A DNA stretch of 64,000 bases. Origin: Daejeonella sp. Its GTDB lineage: Bacteria; Bacteroidota; Bacteroidia; Sphingobacteriales; Sphingobacteriaceae. The notes under the pieces are model-generated. The model was not told the origin of the DNA, searched no databases, and saw only the letters and a list, made by a program, of their open reading frames with translations. The stretch is taken from contig NZ_JAUYSS010000047.1 of NCBI RefSeq assembly GCF_030695525.1, positions 62,001 through 126,000 on the forward strand, read 5' to 3'. The translations under genes were made by a program, and so were the position numbers. Shown here one piece after another: positions 1 to 9,703 of this stretch (positions are counted from its first letter, which is position 1; each line of letters starts with the position of its first letter).

Positions 1-557
1 GTTTGACGAAAAAAGTCGTGTATGAAAATGAGGAATTTAATCTGCTCCAGCATGCACTGAACATTGAAGACGGATTGGATAATCTTCGATATAATAACAT
101 TGTATTTGCAACAGATGCAGATGTTGATGGAATGCATATTCGTTTATTACTGATGACATTTTTCCTTCAATTCTTCCCGGATCTGGTCAAGGCTGGACAT
201 GTATCCATTCTTCAGACCCCACTGTTCAGGGTTAGGAATAAGAAAGAAACGATCTATTGCTATAGCGATGAAGAACGGCAGCGAGCCATCCATAAGCTCG
301 GGAATAAGCCCGAAATAACCAGATTCAAGGGCTTGGGTGAAATATCTCCGGAAGAATTTGGATTGTTCATTGGTACAGATATAAGGCTTGATCCTGTAAT
401 TTTATCAAAAGAACAGGGGATTAAGAGCCTTTTGGAATATTATATGGGTAAAAATACTCCCGACAGACAGCAACACATTATTCAGAATCTTCGGGTGGAG
501 GTTGATTTTATTGCAGAGGAGCAGGAAGCAGCAGCATTGTTAGCCGAAGTATCATGA
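1..557 (+). CDS. parE: DNA topoisomerase IV subunit B, C-terminal part (cut by window start)
   Basis: This is the 3' end of a type IIA topoisomerase B subunit. The first complete codon is at 3 and the frame is open to the window edge, so the TTG there is not a real start. The TOPRIM metal-binding motif DADVDG is at about residues 38-43 of the visible part. It is followed by the conserved ITRFKGLGE segment (KGLGE), which ends the TOPRIM/B-subunit core. The stop overlaps the start of cdd in an ATGA, so the two are translationally coupled. Subunit identity (ParE rather than GyrB) is inferred from the Bacteroidetes-type sequence and from the parC-like gene at 4902. That partner is normally adjacent in this phylum but is separated here by four genes on both strands. 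Confidence 0.9.
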   Translation, partial: LTKKVVYENEEFNLLQHALNIEDGLDNLRYNNIVFATDADVDGMHIRLLLMTFFLQFFPDLVKAGHVSILQTPLFRVRNKKETIYCYSDEERQRAIHKLGNKPEITRFKGLGEISPEEFGLFIGTDIRLDPVILSKEQGIKSLLEYYMGKNTPDRQQHIIQNLRVEVDFIAEEQEAAALLAEVS

Positions 558-1045
558 TACAGAAAAAAAACCTTTCCATATCTTTCGAGGAATATTCTTC
601 AGTAGATGAATTAAGTAATTCCGATAGAAATCTCTGTCTGGAATCTGTGAAAGCCATGGCAAGTTCGCATTCCCCTTATTCCGGATTCAGGGTAGGGGTG
701 GCTGTACATCTAGAAAGCGGAAAGATAGTTTATGGAAGTAATCAGGAAAATGTAGCCTATCCATCCGGATTATGTGCCGAGCGGGTTGCCCTATTTACTA
801 TCGGCTCTACTTATCCTGAAGATAGGATTATCAGCATGGCTATAACTGCCCAAACTGATCATTTTGAAATAAAAGAGCCGGTGACTTCATGTGGAGCCTG
901 CCTTCAGGTTATGGCAGAATACGAAAAGAAGCAATCTCAACCAATCATTGTTCTGTTTTATTGCCGTAATGGTTCAATTATCCGAACAGAAGGAATAAAA
1001 AGTTTACTCCCTTTTGCTTTTGCAGAAACAAGACTTCAAAAATAA
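554..1045 (+). CDS. cdd: Cytidine deaminase
   Basis: A homotetrameric-type cytidine deaminase, which hydrolyses (deoxy)cytidine to (deoxy)uridine in pyrimidine salvage in the cytoplasm. The zinc site is visible: CAE at residues 74-76 gives the first Cys ligand and the catalytic Glu, and CGAC at 113-116 gives the other two Cys ligands. The substrate-loop residues NVAYPSG precede the CAE. At 163 residues it is slightly longer than the usual 130-140, mainly from about 30 extra N-terminal residues. It starts inside the parE stop codon (ATGA), so it is probably cotranscribed with parE. Confidence 0.93.
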   Translation: MIQKKNLSISFEEYSSVDELSNSDRNLCLESVKAMASSHSPYSGFRVGVAVHLESGKIVYGSNQENVAYPSGLCAERVALFTIGSTYPEDRIISMAITAQTDHFEIKEPVTSCGACLQVMAEYEKKQSQPIIVLFYCRNGSIIRTEGIKSLLPFAFAETRLQK

Positions 1046-1151
1046 TCGTAAATTGTATATCAGTACAGGTGTTCAGTTTAACATCTGCTAATAAAAAAGG
1101 GTTTTCCGTATATAAATTATCGATAATTCCTTTTAAACCTAATATCGATTA

Positions 1152-2714
1152 ATGATGAAGAAATATATATATCTGCTTTTTGCAGTGTTATTATCAGCCG
1201 GGAACAGTTTCTCCCAGATCAGATTATCGTCTATTAAGGTGGATGAATGGGTGAAAAAGAATTTTAGCGGACAAGGGGTTATAATCGGAAATGTGAAATT
1301 TAAAGGTTATCCATTATCTACTTTATCCTATACAAGTACTGGTAATATTTTGCAGTTACAGAAGGGATTAATTCTTTCGACAGGTAACTCCTACAATGTT
1401 GCGGGATATAATAATTCACATAATCAAAGCTCCACTTTCGGAGATATTTTATCACCCCAAACTGATCCTGATCTATCGGCAATTGTCAGTGGTAAGTTAT
1501 TTGACATCTGCAGTATTGAATTTGATTTTGTACCCATGGATAACAGTATACAGTTTAATTATCAGTTTGGTTCTGACGAATATCCTGAATATGTAGATTC
1601 ACCCTATAATGATGTTTTTGCCTTTATTGTTTCTGATGGAAACAGCTCTAAGAATATCGCTTTGATACCCGGAACCGGAGTGCCTGTGAGTATAAATACA
1701 GTAAATTTTAAATCAAATCAGGAGCATTATATTGATAATAACCTGTATAAACAAATTGTAATTAAAAGGCAGGAACCATTAAAATCAACATACAGAGGAA
1801 CATTGCCCGGTAGGGTTTTAAGAGGTATAGGTTCAATATTTACCATGAGCGGACCCGTTCCAGGAGATCAGACTGTAATTCAGGCAGATCCTGAACTTTT
1901 GAAGACTCTTGACCCTAATCTTTATCGTAATCTGCGTTACGATGGGATCACCAAAAAGCTTGTTGCGCAAACCTATGTTACCCCTTACAAGAAGTATCAT
2001 CTTAAAATTGTAATCGCTGATGTTGCTGACAATATCTATGATTCGGGAGTATTCATTGAAGACCGCAGTCTTACTTCGAAAAAGGATTTTCAGCAGCCAG
2101 GATTTGTTGATTACCCGGATCTGAGTAAAGTGATTGACCCCAATCTGATTTTACAGGGTAAAACGCTTGAAGAGATCCTTCCCGATGAATACAAAAAGGA
2201 TATTTCTAAACCGGCGGAGCAGCTTGTTTCCACTGTACAATCAGCACCCGCTCCTGCTTCACAACCCACTCCTGCAGCTCAGCCTAAGCAGGGGCAATTA
2301 CCAGCTCCCAAACCTGTAGATGTTCCATCTCCTGCTCAGAGGAAGGTGGTCCTAACAGAGCCTGAATTTGAAATGCCTAATGTTGTAATTCTTTTTGATT
2401 TTGATAAATCAGACATAACAGCGGAAGAAATGAGCAAGCTTCGGACTGCCATCAACCGATATAAACAAGTGCGAAATCAGTATTCGATTAATATTTCAGG
2501 TCACACAGATAATTATGGAAGTCTGGAGTATAACTATGCACTATCTGATCGCAGGAATGGGGCAATTATTAAGGCAGTTAGTGAAATGCTTGGTGAGAAA
2601 ATCAGCATACCCTCTCTCAGCAAGTCATATACTGTGCCGGTTGCTGATAACAGTACTGATAGCGGCCGACAGCTTAATCGTCGTGTAGAACTGGTTTTTA
2701 TAAAGAAGAAATGA
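1152..2714 (+). CDS. Choice-of-anchor L / OmpA-like outer membrane protein
   Basis: An exported 520-residue surface protein. Residues 1-21 form a signal peptide (MMKKYIYLL start, hydrophobic core, SFSQ cut site). Residues about 22-310 match the choice-of-anchor L fold, with the typical GLILSTG, FDFVPMD and FGSDEYPEY segments and an FIED stretch. A Pro/Ala/Gln-rich linker follows at about 365-395. A C-terminal OmpA peptidoglycan-binding domain (about 405-520) begins with the VVILFDFDKSDIT motif, and GHTDNYGS and the LSDRR segment are clear. The family knowledge is that OmpA domains tether the outer membrane to peptidoglycan; the role of the anchor-L part is not established. It is convergent with the next gene, and the stops abut (2714/2715). 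Confidence 0.8.
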   Translation: MMKKYIYLLFAVLLSAGNSFSQIRLSSIKVDEWVKKNFSGQGVIIGNVKFKGYPLSTLSYTSTGNILQLQKGLILSTGNSYNVAGYNNSHNQSSTFGDILSPQTDPDLSAIVSGKLFDICSIEFDFVPMDNSIQFNYQFGSDEYPEYVDSPYNDVFAFIVSDGNSSKNIALIPGTGVPVSINTVNFKSNQEHYIDNNLYKQIVIKRQEPLKSTYRGTLPGRVLRGIGSIFTMSGPVPGDQTVIQADPELLKTLDPNLYRNLRYDGITKKLVAQTYVTPYKKYHLKIVIADVADNIYDSGVFIEDRSLTSKKDFQQPGFVDYPDLSKVIDPNLILQGKTLEEILPDEYKKDISKPAEQLVSTVQSAPAPASQPTPAAQPKQGQLPAPKPVDVPSPAQRKVVLTEPEFEMPNVVILFDFDKSDITAEEMSKLRTAINRYKQVRNQYSINISGHTDNYGSLEYNYALSDRRNGAIIKAVSEMLGEKISIPSLSKSYTVPVADNSTDSGRQLNRRVELVFIKKK

Positions 2715-3974
2715 TCAATCCGATTGCCTGTTGAAGAATTTGTTCTTGTTTTTTATCGAATAATTCAACTGGAATCCAATTCCGAAAGATTTCAATTCTG
2801 TTGCACCCTGTCCGATTCCGGATAAGGGTAATTTAGCATATGGCTGGATCACGATGCTGCTCTGATTGCCAATAGGCTTTTCAACTCCAACAGATAAATT
2901 GACAATACTCAAAATGTGTTGGTTTGCATTTTTGATTGTGTATTCCCTTCCTGCAGAAGGGTAAGTTGGGGTGGAATTGTAGATGAAGTTATATTTCTCA
3001 GACAGCATAATGTAAGATGATAGCCCTGCAGATGCTACAATTCCTGTCTTTTTAGTTCTGCTGAGTAAAACATTCATGTTAATTGGAATATCAATTACTT
3101 GACAATCTGCATCGATCTGTCTCGAATAACTTGCCCAGGTTGCGAATGGCTTTTCTGTCGTGTAGTATGAATCCCTGCCGGCAGTGTATTTCTTTTGTGA
3201 ATAGTAGATACCGGTAGTGGCGGATAGACCTTTCGAAATTTTATAGCTTATTCCAAAGCCCCCGCTAAGTCCGGCTTTGCTGTTTCCAATCCCGTTTACA
3301 GAATTCATATCAGTGCTAAAAGCCATGCTTAAAGCGAGTCTGCCACCTGGTTTTTCAGTACTGCTTTCCATTTTCCTGAAACTGCTGTCTTTAGCAGTAT
3401 TATGTTTGGATTTTAACGAGATAGTATTGATTGCGGTAAATTTGCCAGAAGGTATAGGATTGCTGGTTCGTAGTTCCTGAAAAAGGGCCATGTTTAAAGG
3501 TAAGTATTGGTTTCTACCTTCTGGATTAGTATTTGTAAGCAGGGCAGATTCTATTAAATTCTCTACTGCTTTTCTGCTTTCCTTTTTGTCAAATGCATTG
3601 TTCATGCCGGAAGTCTTAGTTTGACCAGTTTTAAGTTGATCAGGCGATGAAGCCAAAGGAATAGCAGCTTCTTGTTCAGAATTTAGAATTTGTTTTTTAT
3701 TAATCAGGTTTTCAACCTTGCTGATTTCATTCTTCCCATCCTCAGTCAATCTGATTTCAGAGTCGTTTGAAAGCCATACTGATAATATAATAAGTAAACC
3801 CGCAGCGATTCCAGCCGGCCAGTAAAACCAGCCAAAGACAGGCCGCTTATTGGGCTTGCCTTTCAGAAGATGCTCCATTTCATTCCAGTCTTTCTCTTCA
3901 GGAGAAAGCTCCGGAGCTGTTTTAAGCGCCTGCCTGAAAAATTTGTCTGTCTTGTTTTGGCTCAAATTGCTCAT
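2715..3974 (-). CDS. Anti-sigma-like membrane protein with C-terminal beta-barrel-like domain
   Basis: A 419-residue protein directly downstream of, and overlapping by 53 nt, an ECF sigma factor gene. The N-terminal 45 residues are polar and helical (SPEEKDWNEMEHLL), like the cytoplasmic zinc-less anti-sigma segments of Bacteroidetes. A single membrane segment lies at about 48-66 (FYWPAGIAAGLLIILSVWL). A long periplasmic stretch follows, and the last 200 residues look like an outer-membrane-type beta-sheet domain (GGFGISYKISKG, TGIYYSQKKY, repeated aromatic/Gly strands). The arrangement suggests that it controls the neighbouring sigma factor, with the C-terminal part facing the periplasm. The sensory signal is unknown. 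Confidence 0.6.
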   Translation of the reverse strand: MSNLSQNKTDKFFRQALKTAPELSPEEKDWNEMEHLLKGKPNKRPVFGWFYWPAGIAAGLLIILSVWLSNDSEIRLTEDGKNEISKVENLINKKQILNSEQEAAIPLASSPDQLKTGQTKTSGMNNAFDKKESRKAVENLIESALLTNTNPEGRNQYLPLNMALFQELRTSNPIPSGKFTAINTISLKSKHNTAKDSSFRKMESSTEKPGGRLALSMAFSTDMNSVNGIGNSKAGLSGGFGISYKISKGLSATTGIYYSQKKYTAGRDSYYTTEKPFATWASYSRQIDADCQVIDIPINMNVLLSRTKKTGIVASAGLSSYIMLSEKYNFIYNSTPTYPSAGREYTIKNANQHILSIVNLSVGVEKPIGNQSSIVIQPYAKLPLSGIGQGATELKSFGIGFQLNYSIKNKNKFFNRQSD

Positions 3975-4575
3975 TGATAATTAGTGCTGTATTCTGTCCT
4001 GTGTTTGGTGCTTGTGTATTTATTTCTGTTAATTGGTCATTTGCATCAAGCATTGCTCTGAGTTTTTGCCTTGCTTTAAATAAATTTGATTTGGAAGTCC
4101 CAACTGAAATACCCAGCTGTTCAGCTATTTCCTCATGTGTATATCCGTCAATTGCGAATAAGTTAAATACTGTTCGGTAACCCGGAGGTAAGGTTTGAAT
4201 GATTTTGATCAGATCATCATAATTAAGTTTGCTTTGGATGTCGGTTTCCTTTCCTTGAATTTCCAGTTCAGCAAGGTCACTGCTAATAGGATGCTTCAAC
4301 TCAGCACGGTAATGGTCGATCGCCGTATTTGTCATAATACGCGAAAGCCAGGGTAAAAATGGCTTCGAAGGATCATACCGTTCCAGCCGTGTTAAAACTT
4401 TATAAAAACCATCATTCAATATCTGTACAGCTTCATCCCTGTCGCTGGCATATCTTAAACAAATCCCCATAGCAAAGCCATAAAAATTGTAATACAATTT
4501 TTTCTGGCTACCTGCTATTCCGCGAATGCAATCTTCGCGAAGTTGATGAGGTAATTGTTCAATCGAATTACTCAA
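3922..4575 (-). CDS. ECF-type RNA polymerase sigma factor
   Basis: A 217-residue sigma-70 family factor with only regions 2 and 4. Region 2 spans about 20-90 (LCLRYASDRDEAVQILNDGF, then PFLPWLSRIMTNTAIDHYR). Region 4 spans about 130-180, with the helix-turn-helix YTHEEIAEQLGISVGTSK. These factors direct RNA polymerase to a small regulon and are usually held by a membrane anti-sigma factor, for which the overlapping downstream gene is the candidate. A second pair of the same type occurs at 40156-41524 in this window. The C-terminal 35 residues overlap the next gene in another frame and are poorly conserved-looking. Confidence 0.88.
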   Translation of the reverse strand: MSNSIEQLPHQLREDCIRGIAGSQKKLYYNFYGFAMGICLRYASDRDEAVQILNDGFYKVLTRLERYDPSKPFLPWLSRIMTNTAIDHYRAELKHPISSDLAELEIQGKETDIQSKLNYDDLIKIIQTLPPGYRTVFNLFAIDGYTHEEIAEQLGISVGTSKSNLFKARQKLRAMLDANDQLTEINTQAPNTGQNTALIINEQFEPKQDRQIFQAGA

Positions 4576-4901
4576 TTTAATAGCTATTTGAGATATACAC
4601 GATGAAAGGGTTCAAATGGTTGCTTCAAGTATTAATTTAGCTGTAAATTATTGAATATCAATAAAATAAATCTATTTAATTGTTGGTTTGCTTTGAGAGC
4701 GATTTCCAGAAGCGGTAATTTTAGTATTCCTCAAACGCTAGTGTCCGGCCGACGGTTCAAATCAGGAAATAAAGAGTTTAATCCAATCCAGACTTAGTGA
4801 TTCCTGAAATAATTAATTTTAATTAAGAGCTGTTTAAAACTTCGCGCTTACATTTTCATCTGATAACTTATATTTACCACAATAGAATTTCATAAATAAG
4901 G
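4576..4901. other. Divergent intergenic region between sigma factor and parC
   Basis: An AT-rich 326-bp region with no recognisable gene. A sequence close to the Bacteroidetes -7 box (TATATTTA, 4869-4876) lies 26 bp before the parC start; no convincing -33 box was seen. A short GC-richer patch at 4740-4764 is unexplained. Confidence 0.4.
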
Positions 4902-7796
4902 ATGAGTGAAGAATTAGAAAACACAGACAGCGAAAACAACAATACGGCAGGCGAAGAAACAGCTTTACATAATGTAACATCGCTTTCCGGTTTATATGAA
5001 AATTGGTTTTTAGATTATGCATCCTATGTTATTCTGGATCGAGCCGTCCCTCATATCCACGATGGATTAAAACCGGTTCAGCGTCGTATTTTACATTCCC
5101 TTAAGGAGATGGACGACGGGCGTTTTAATAAGGCTGCCAACGTAATAGGCAATACGATGAAGTACCATCCGCATGGAGACGCTTCAATCGGTGATGCCAT
5201 GGTTCAGATTGGCCAGAAGAATTTACTTATCGATACACAGGGTAACTGGGGCGATCCTATAACAGGCGACTCTGCAGCTGCACCACGATATATCGAAGCC
5301 CGGCTATCTAAATTTGCAAATGAGGTAGTATTTAATCCCGATACCACCGAATGGCAGAGCAGTTATGATGGCCGTAACAGGGAACCTGTTACGCTTCCTG
5401 TAAAATTTCCATTATTGCTTGCCCAGGGTGCAGATGGTATTGCAGTTGGGCTCGCGACTAAAATCATGCCCCATAATTTCGTCGAACTGATCGACGCTTC
5501 TATTGAAGTTCTTAAAGGGAATCGTCCCGATCTTCTTCCTGATTTTCAGATGGGGGGAATGGCCGATTTCAGTAATTATAACGAGGGGATGCGGGGCGGC
5601 AGGATCAGGGTTAGGGCAAAAATTATTGAAAGGGATAAAAAAACTCTGGCTATAACAGAAATACCCTATACTACGACTACCGGCGGACTGATCGACAGTG
5701 TGATCTCAGCCAATGATAAGGGCAAAATCAAGATCAAGAAGATCGAGGATAATACAGCCAAAGATGTAGAGATCATTATTCATCTCGCTCCGGGTATTTC
5801 ACCTGATGTCACGATTGATGCACTCTACGCATTTACAGATTGTGAGGTTTCTATCTCTCCCAATACCTGTATAATTAAGGGTGATAAGCCATATTTCATG
5901 AGTGTGAATGATATTCTGGTTGAGAGTACCCAGCACACGAAAGGTCTTCTCAAACTGGAGCTGGAAATTAAACTTGCCGAGTTGAAGGAAAAAATATTTT
6001 TCAGCTCCTTGCTCAAAATATTCATTCAGGAAGGTATGTACAAGAATCCGGAATATGAAGGTTCCGGCAATTTTGAAGCTGTTGTTGAGGTTTTGAATAA
6101 ATTATTTAGTCCATTCTTCTCCCAATTATACCGGGAGATTCTTCCCGAAGATTATAAAAAGCTGATCGATAAACCGATGAGCAGTATTACCCGCTTTGAC
6201 CTTAAGAAATCTGATGAACAGTTATTGGCTTTGGAAAGTGATATTAAGGAAGTTAATAAGCATCTCAAACATCTTACAGATTATGCTATTGCCTGGTTTG
6301 AGAAATTAAAGAGTAAATATGGTTCTGGCAGAGAGCGTAAGACAGAGATCAGGGCTTTCGACCGGGTGGAGGCTTCAAAAGTGGCCTTAGCAAACGTTAA
6401 ATTATATATGAACCGGGCAGATGGTTTCATCGGAACCGGACTTCGAAAGGATGAATTTGTTTGTGATTGCTCTGACCTTGATGAGGTAATCGTTTTCAGA
6501 GAGGATGGTAAATTTAGTGTTTCGAAGGTCGCCGAAAAAACATTTGCGGGTAAGGGGATAGTCCACGCGCAGGTATTCAAGAAAAATGATGAACGTACCG
6601 TATATAACCTGATATACAGGGATGGGGAAAGTGGTACTGCATATATCAAACGATTCTCAGTACTTGGCGTTACCCGCGATAAGGAGTACGACCTGACCAA
6701 AGGTGGCAAGGGATCAAAAGTGTTGTATTTTACCGCAAATCCAAATGGGGAAGCTGAAATTATTAATGTACAGCTTAAGCCTCATTCCAAACTGAAGAAA
6801 CTTCAATTCGATATTGATTTTGCCGATCAGGTTATTAAAGGCAGGAGTTCTATGGGCAATATCGTAACAAAGTACCCCGTGAAGAAAGTCCTGCTTAAAA
6901 GCAAGGGTATATCCACTTTGTCAGGACGTAAGATATGGTATGATGAAATTCTGAAACGTTTGAATGTGGATGGACGTGGTAAATATTTGGGGGAATTTGA
7001 TGGAGATGACAGAATTCTTACATTGAATCCGCAGGGTGTATATGAACTGAGTAGTTTTGATTTGAGCAATCATTTTGACGATCGGCTCCTGCTGATTGAG
7101 AAGTTTAATACTGAAAAGGTATTTACCCTGATTTATCTGGAAGGTAAAACTGGGTTTCAATATCTCAAACGTTTTGTTTTTGAAAATACTTCAATAGGAA
7201 AGAAGACCAGTATAATCAGCGAAGAACCGGGTTCGAAAATGATTCTGATATCCGGTCATTTAAAACCGAAGATCAAACTTGAAGTTTTGAAGGGTAAAAC
7301 CAAAATAGCGGAAGAATCTGAGATTGATCTGAGTGAGGCCATCGAAGTGAAGGGAATGAAAGCCATGGGGAACAGGCTTAGCCCTCATGAAGTAAAAGAG
7401 ATTCAACTTATCCATTCAGAAATGGATGAAGAAGAGGAAGAGATTCTTGCCCCGGATCCTGAACCGGATGAAAATGAAAGCGAAGAGCCAGGAGTTCATA
7501 CCGCCACTCCTGTTTCTTCCCAGGCCCGGGATATAGATGAAAAAACTGAACAGGGGGAGGATACAGAAACATCTGTTGAAGAGCCTTTATCAGAAACTGA
7601 ATCTTTAAAGGAAGTAGAAAATAAGGAGGAGAATAAGGATGTTTTTGAGGATAATATTGCTGAGGATCAGGAGACTATAATAGTTCCTGAAGAACCTCTT
7701 AAAGAAGAAATAAAACCGGTAAAGAAAATTGATTTTGAAATCACTAATCCGGAAGATCTGGATATAGATGATAAAGGGCAGTTAGGTTTATTCTGA
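4902..7796 (+). CDS. parC: DNA topoisomerase IV subunit A (Bacteroidetes type)
   Basis: A type IIA topoisomerase A subunit of 964 residues, which cuts and religates DNA to decatenate chromosomes with ParE. The breakage-reunion domain starts near residue 30 (GLKPVQRRIL, then YHPHGDASIGDAM), and the catalytic tyrosine is Y130 in SAAAPRYIEARL. Toprim-partner and tower regions follow to about 480. The C-terminal DNA-wrapping beta-pinwheel covers about 500-840, with repeats such as GTAYIKRFSV and TGFQYLKRFVF. The last 120 residues are strongly acidic and low in complexity (EEEEEILAPDPEPDENE), a disordered tail often seen in this phylum. Its parE partner is 4.3 kb upstream rather than adjacent. Confidence 0.92.
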   Translation: MSEELENTDSENNNTAGEETALHNVTSLSGLYENWFLDYASYVILDRAVPHIHDGLKPVQRRILHSLKEMDDGRFNKAANVIGNTMKYHPHGDASIGDAMVQIGQKNLLIDTQGNWGDPITGDSAAAPRYIEARLSKFANEVVFNPDTTEWQSSYDGRNREPVTLPVKFPLLLAQGADGIAVGLATKIMPHNFVELIDASIEVLKGNRPDLLPDFQMGGMADFSNYNEGMRGGRIRVRAKIIERDKKTLAITEIPYTTTTGGLIDSVISANDKGKIKIKKIEDNTAKDVEIIIHLAPGISPDVTIDALYAFTDCEVSISPNTCIIKGDKPYFMSVNDILVESTQHTKGLLKLELEIKLAELKEKIFFSSLLKIFIQEGMYKNPEYEGSGNFEAVVEVLNKLFSPFFSQLYREILPEDYKKLIDKPMSSITRFDLKKSDEQLLALESDIKEVNKHLKHLTDYAIAWFEKLKSKYGSGRERKTEIRAFDRVEASKVALANVKLYMNRADGFIGTGLRKDEFVCDCSDLDEVIVFREDGKFSVSKVAEKTFAGKGIVHAQVFKKNDERTVYNLIYRDGESGTAYIKRFSVLGVTRDKEYDLTKGGKGSKVLYFTANPNGEAEIINVQLKPHSKLKKLQFDIDFADQVIKGRSSMGNIVTKYPVKKVLLKSKGISTLSGRKIWYDEILKRLNVDGRGKYLGEFDGDDRILTLNPQGVYELSSFDLSNHFDDRLLLIEKFNTEKVFTLIYLEGKTGFQYLKRFVFENTSIGKKTSIISEEPGSKMILISGHLKPKIKLEVLKGKTKIAEESEIDLSEAIEVKGMKAMGNRLSPHEVKEIQLIHSEMDEEEEEILAPDPEPDENESEEPGVHTATPVSSQARDIDEKTEQGEDTETSVEEPLSETESLKEVENKEENKDVFEDNIAEDQETIIVPEEPLKEEIKPVKKIDFEITNPEDLDIDDKGQLGLF

Positions 7797-7800
7797 TAAA

Positions 7801-7874
7801 GGCTGACAGGGTTCAAAACCCTGTCAGCCTTATCAAAACCCTGTCAGCCTTTATCAAAACCCTGTCAGCCTTTT
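7801..7874. terminator. Bidirectional terminator with one left arm and three tandem right arms
   Basis: GGCTGACAGGGTT at 7801-7813 pairs perfectly over 13 bp with AACCCTGTCAGCC at 7817-7829 (loop CAA). The right arm is then repeated twice more, at 7837-7849 and 7858-7870, with TATCA-type spacers, and the last copy ends in TTTT. It lies between convergent parC and msrA. Confidence 0.8.
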
Positions 7875-7876
7875 CT

Positions 7877-8404
7877 CTATTTCAGTTTATCCCTGAATTC
7901 CCTGATAAATTTATGCAGCTTCGGCTGAATTACATGGACACAATAAGCTTTATTCGCATTATTGTTATAATAGTCCTGATGATAATCCTCTGCTGAATAG
8001 AATATGGAAACTGGTGTCACTTCAGTAACGATTGGCCGTTCATAGACCATGTCTTTTTCCAATTGATCGATCATATTTTCTGCTGCAAGTTTTTGCTCCT
8101 GATTTTCGTAGAATACAACCGAGCGATATTGATTGCCAACATCATTCCCCTGCATATTCAAAGTAGTAGGGTCATGGGTTTTAAAAAATACGAGCAAAAG
8201 TTCCTCAAATGAGATCTCTTCCGGGTTATATTCAATGCGGATAATTTCAGCATGTCCCGTATCTCCAGTACAGATATCCTCATAGCTGGGATTAGGCTTA
8301 TGCCCTCCCATATAACCCGATACTACCTTAGTAACTCCTTTTAAATTCTGAAAGACGGCTTCTGTACACCAAAAGCATCCACCGCCAAAAATTGCCTGTT
8401 CCAT
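7877..8404 (-). CDS. msrA: Peptide-methionine (S)-S-oxide reductase MsrA
   Basis: Reduces methionine-S-sulfoxide in free or protein form and so repairs oxidised proteins in the cytoplasm. The catalytic motif GGCFWCTEA is at residues 8-16, with the sulfenic-acid-forming Cys at 10. The family signatures GYMGGH, YEDICTGDTGHAE and the DPTTLNMQGNDVGNQYRS block are all present. At 175 residues it is the normal length, with no fused MsrB domain. No signal peptide is seen. It is monocistronic, ending at the terminator shared with parC. Confidence 0.96.
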   Translation of the reverse strand: MEQAIFGGGCFWCTEAVFQNLKGVTKVVSGYMGGHKPNPSYEDICTGDTGHAEIIRIEYNPEEISFEELLLVFFKTHDPTTLNMQGNDVGNQYRSVVFYENQEQKLAAENMIDQLEKDMVYERPIVTEVTPVSIFYSAEDYHQDYYNNNANKAYCVHVIQPKLHKFIREFRDKLK

Positions 8405-8558
8405 ATTGATAAAATTGAGAATTTTTAATGAGAGAATTATAATTGCCTTGTAAAGAATAAAAGAAGGTTTTTACTATTTTTTTATAGGGACGGTTAACCC
8501 GGCCTTGCTGCTGAGCGTGTACAAGCGAAGTGACACAGACCATGCTTTCTAAAACAAG

Positions 8559-8599
8559 ATAAAATCTTCAGTTTAAACTGTACTTCGGTAAGATTTTAT
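8559..8599. repeat. Inverted repeat between lipoprotein and msrA genes
   Basis: ATAAAATCTT (8559-8568) and AAGATTTTAT (8590-8599) form 10-bp arms. The enclosed CAGTTTAAACTG (8569-8580) is itself a perfect palindrome. It sits just after the stop of the minus-strand lipoprotein gene and is probably a terminator or RNA-stabilising hairpin, although it lacks a strong T-run. Confidence 0.45.
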
Positions 8600-8629
8600 G
8601 TCGAACTCACATTATAAAAAGTTTAATCT

Positions 8630-9703
8630 TTACTGATACTGAATATAGCTTGGTTGTGGTCTCAGCTTCATCAGGTCTTCAGGGGTCATTAATCGATTCG
8701 GTGCTTTTTTCAGATCGTTTTTATAGAATATTTTAAATCCTGTAAACTGTACCGGTTCAGAATAAATAAAGTGACGGTGAGTGCCTCGTTTTAATTCAGG
8801 TTCACCCCATCCATCCATGTGCATAACAATCTGCGTTTCAGGCCTTAACTTGATATTCTGGTAATTGGTGACCATTTTTTGGGTGAAACGGTGTATGACA
8901 AAAATTTTGGGTGGCAGATTGTGAGTTCTAACCAATTTGGCCAGATATTCTGATACATAATTGATTTCTGAAGCATCATAGGTGCCAATCTTTTTTCCTG
9001 GCAGAATCCCACCTTTCATAGAGAATTCCGGATCAATTCCTAGATGTACATTTGGCATTTTCAGGTATTTTTCGAGTCTGGGAAGTTCTTCCCTGATGGT
9101 ACTTAATGCAACCTGTATGTCGAGGAATACAATCATGTCTTTTTTCATTCTGGAAATGGTCAGTACGGAATCAATTTGCTTATCAGGCATACGGTTTCTG
9201 TATTTACCATCCTTTCCGGGATCACCTGCGGCCACTACCGCAATATAATGCAGGGCAGGTTGCACAGGGGTTTTTGGATCAATTTTTTCCCATTTTGCAA
9301 CCTCGGAATACAGCATTCTCAGCATTTCTTTTGGGGCGTATTCACCTAATGCTCCCATCTTTTTAGAATAGAGGTTACCATAATAGGTTACTACCCTTTT
9401 ATAAGGCAGTATAGCGCCAGGGAGGGGATAGGGCTGCTTTTTAACCGGCCACTTACCTGTAGTATCCCCATTGGCCAATTCCTTAATTTTTTTATTATAA
9501 AGCGCAGTATCTACAGGCTCATATTCAATATTCTCCCGTGATGATTCTTCTTCAGCTAACTCTTCAGCTTCAGGCTTGGCGATCGAATCAGTTTTTAGTG
9601 CTGTGCTGGTATCTGTCTTGCTGTTGGATTCACTGCAGTTGGTGAAAAAAATAAACAGAAATAAAATTGAGAGAATGCTTATGCTTGATTTTACGGTTTT
9701 CAT
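8630..9703 (-). CDS. Conserved lipoprotein of unknown function
   Basis: A 357-residue exported lipoprotein. The signal peptide ends in a lipobox (FFTNC, lipidated Cys 23), followed by an acidic Ser/Thr/Glu linker to about 60. The remainder is one globular alpha/beta domain with segments resembling a TIM-barrel-like enzyme: LPGAILPYKRVVTYYGN, IAVVAAGDPGKDGKYRNRMPD split by short loops, MIVFLDIQ, VHLGIDPEFSM and PKIFVIHRF. A conserved-looking Asp/Glu pair in LGIDPEF could be catalytic, but no characterised family was recognised. No operon partner is evident, since there are gaps of more than 120 bp on each side. Confidence 0.7.
   Translation of the reverse strand: MKTVKSSISILSILFLFIFFTNCSESNSKTDTSTALKTDSIAKPEAEELAEEESSRENIEYEPVDTALYNKKIKELANGDTTGKWPVKKQPYPLPGAILPYKRVVTYYGNLYSKKMGALGEYAPKEMLRMLYSEVAKWEKIDPKTPVQPALHYIAVVAAGDPGKDGKYRNRMPDKQIDSVLTISRMKKDMIVFLDIQVALSTIREELPRLEKYLKMPNVHLGIDPEFSMKGGILPGKKIGTYDASEINYVSEYLAKLVRTHNLPPKIFVIHRFTQKMVTNYQNIKLRPETQIVMHMDGWGEPELKRGTHRHFIYSEPVQFTGFKIFYKNDLKKAPNRLMTPEDLMKLRPQPSYIQYQ

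Noticed and set aside
8328-8543. A 71-codon minus-strand frame upstream of msrA
   Set aside because: It overlaps the msrA start in another frame and its composition is not protein-like. The upstream part may be a dispersed repeat.
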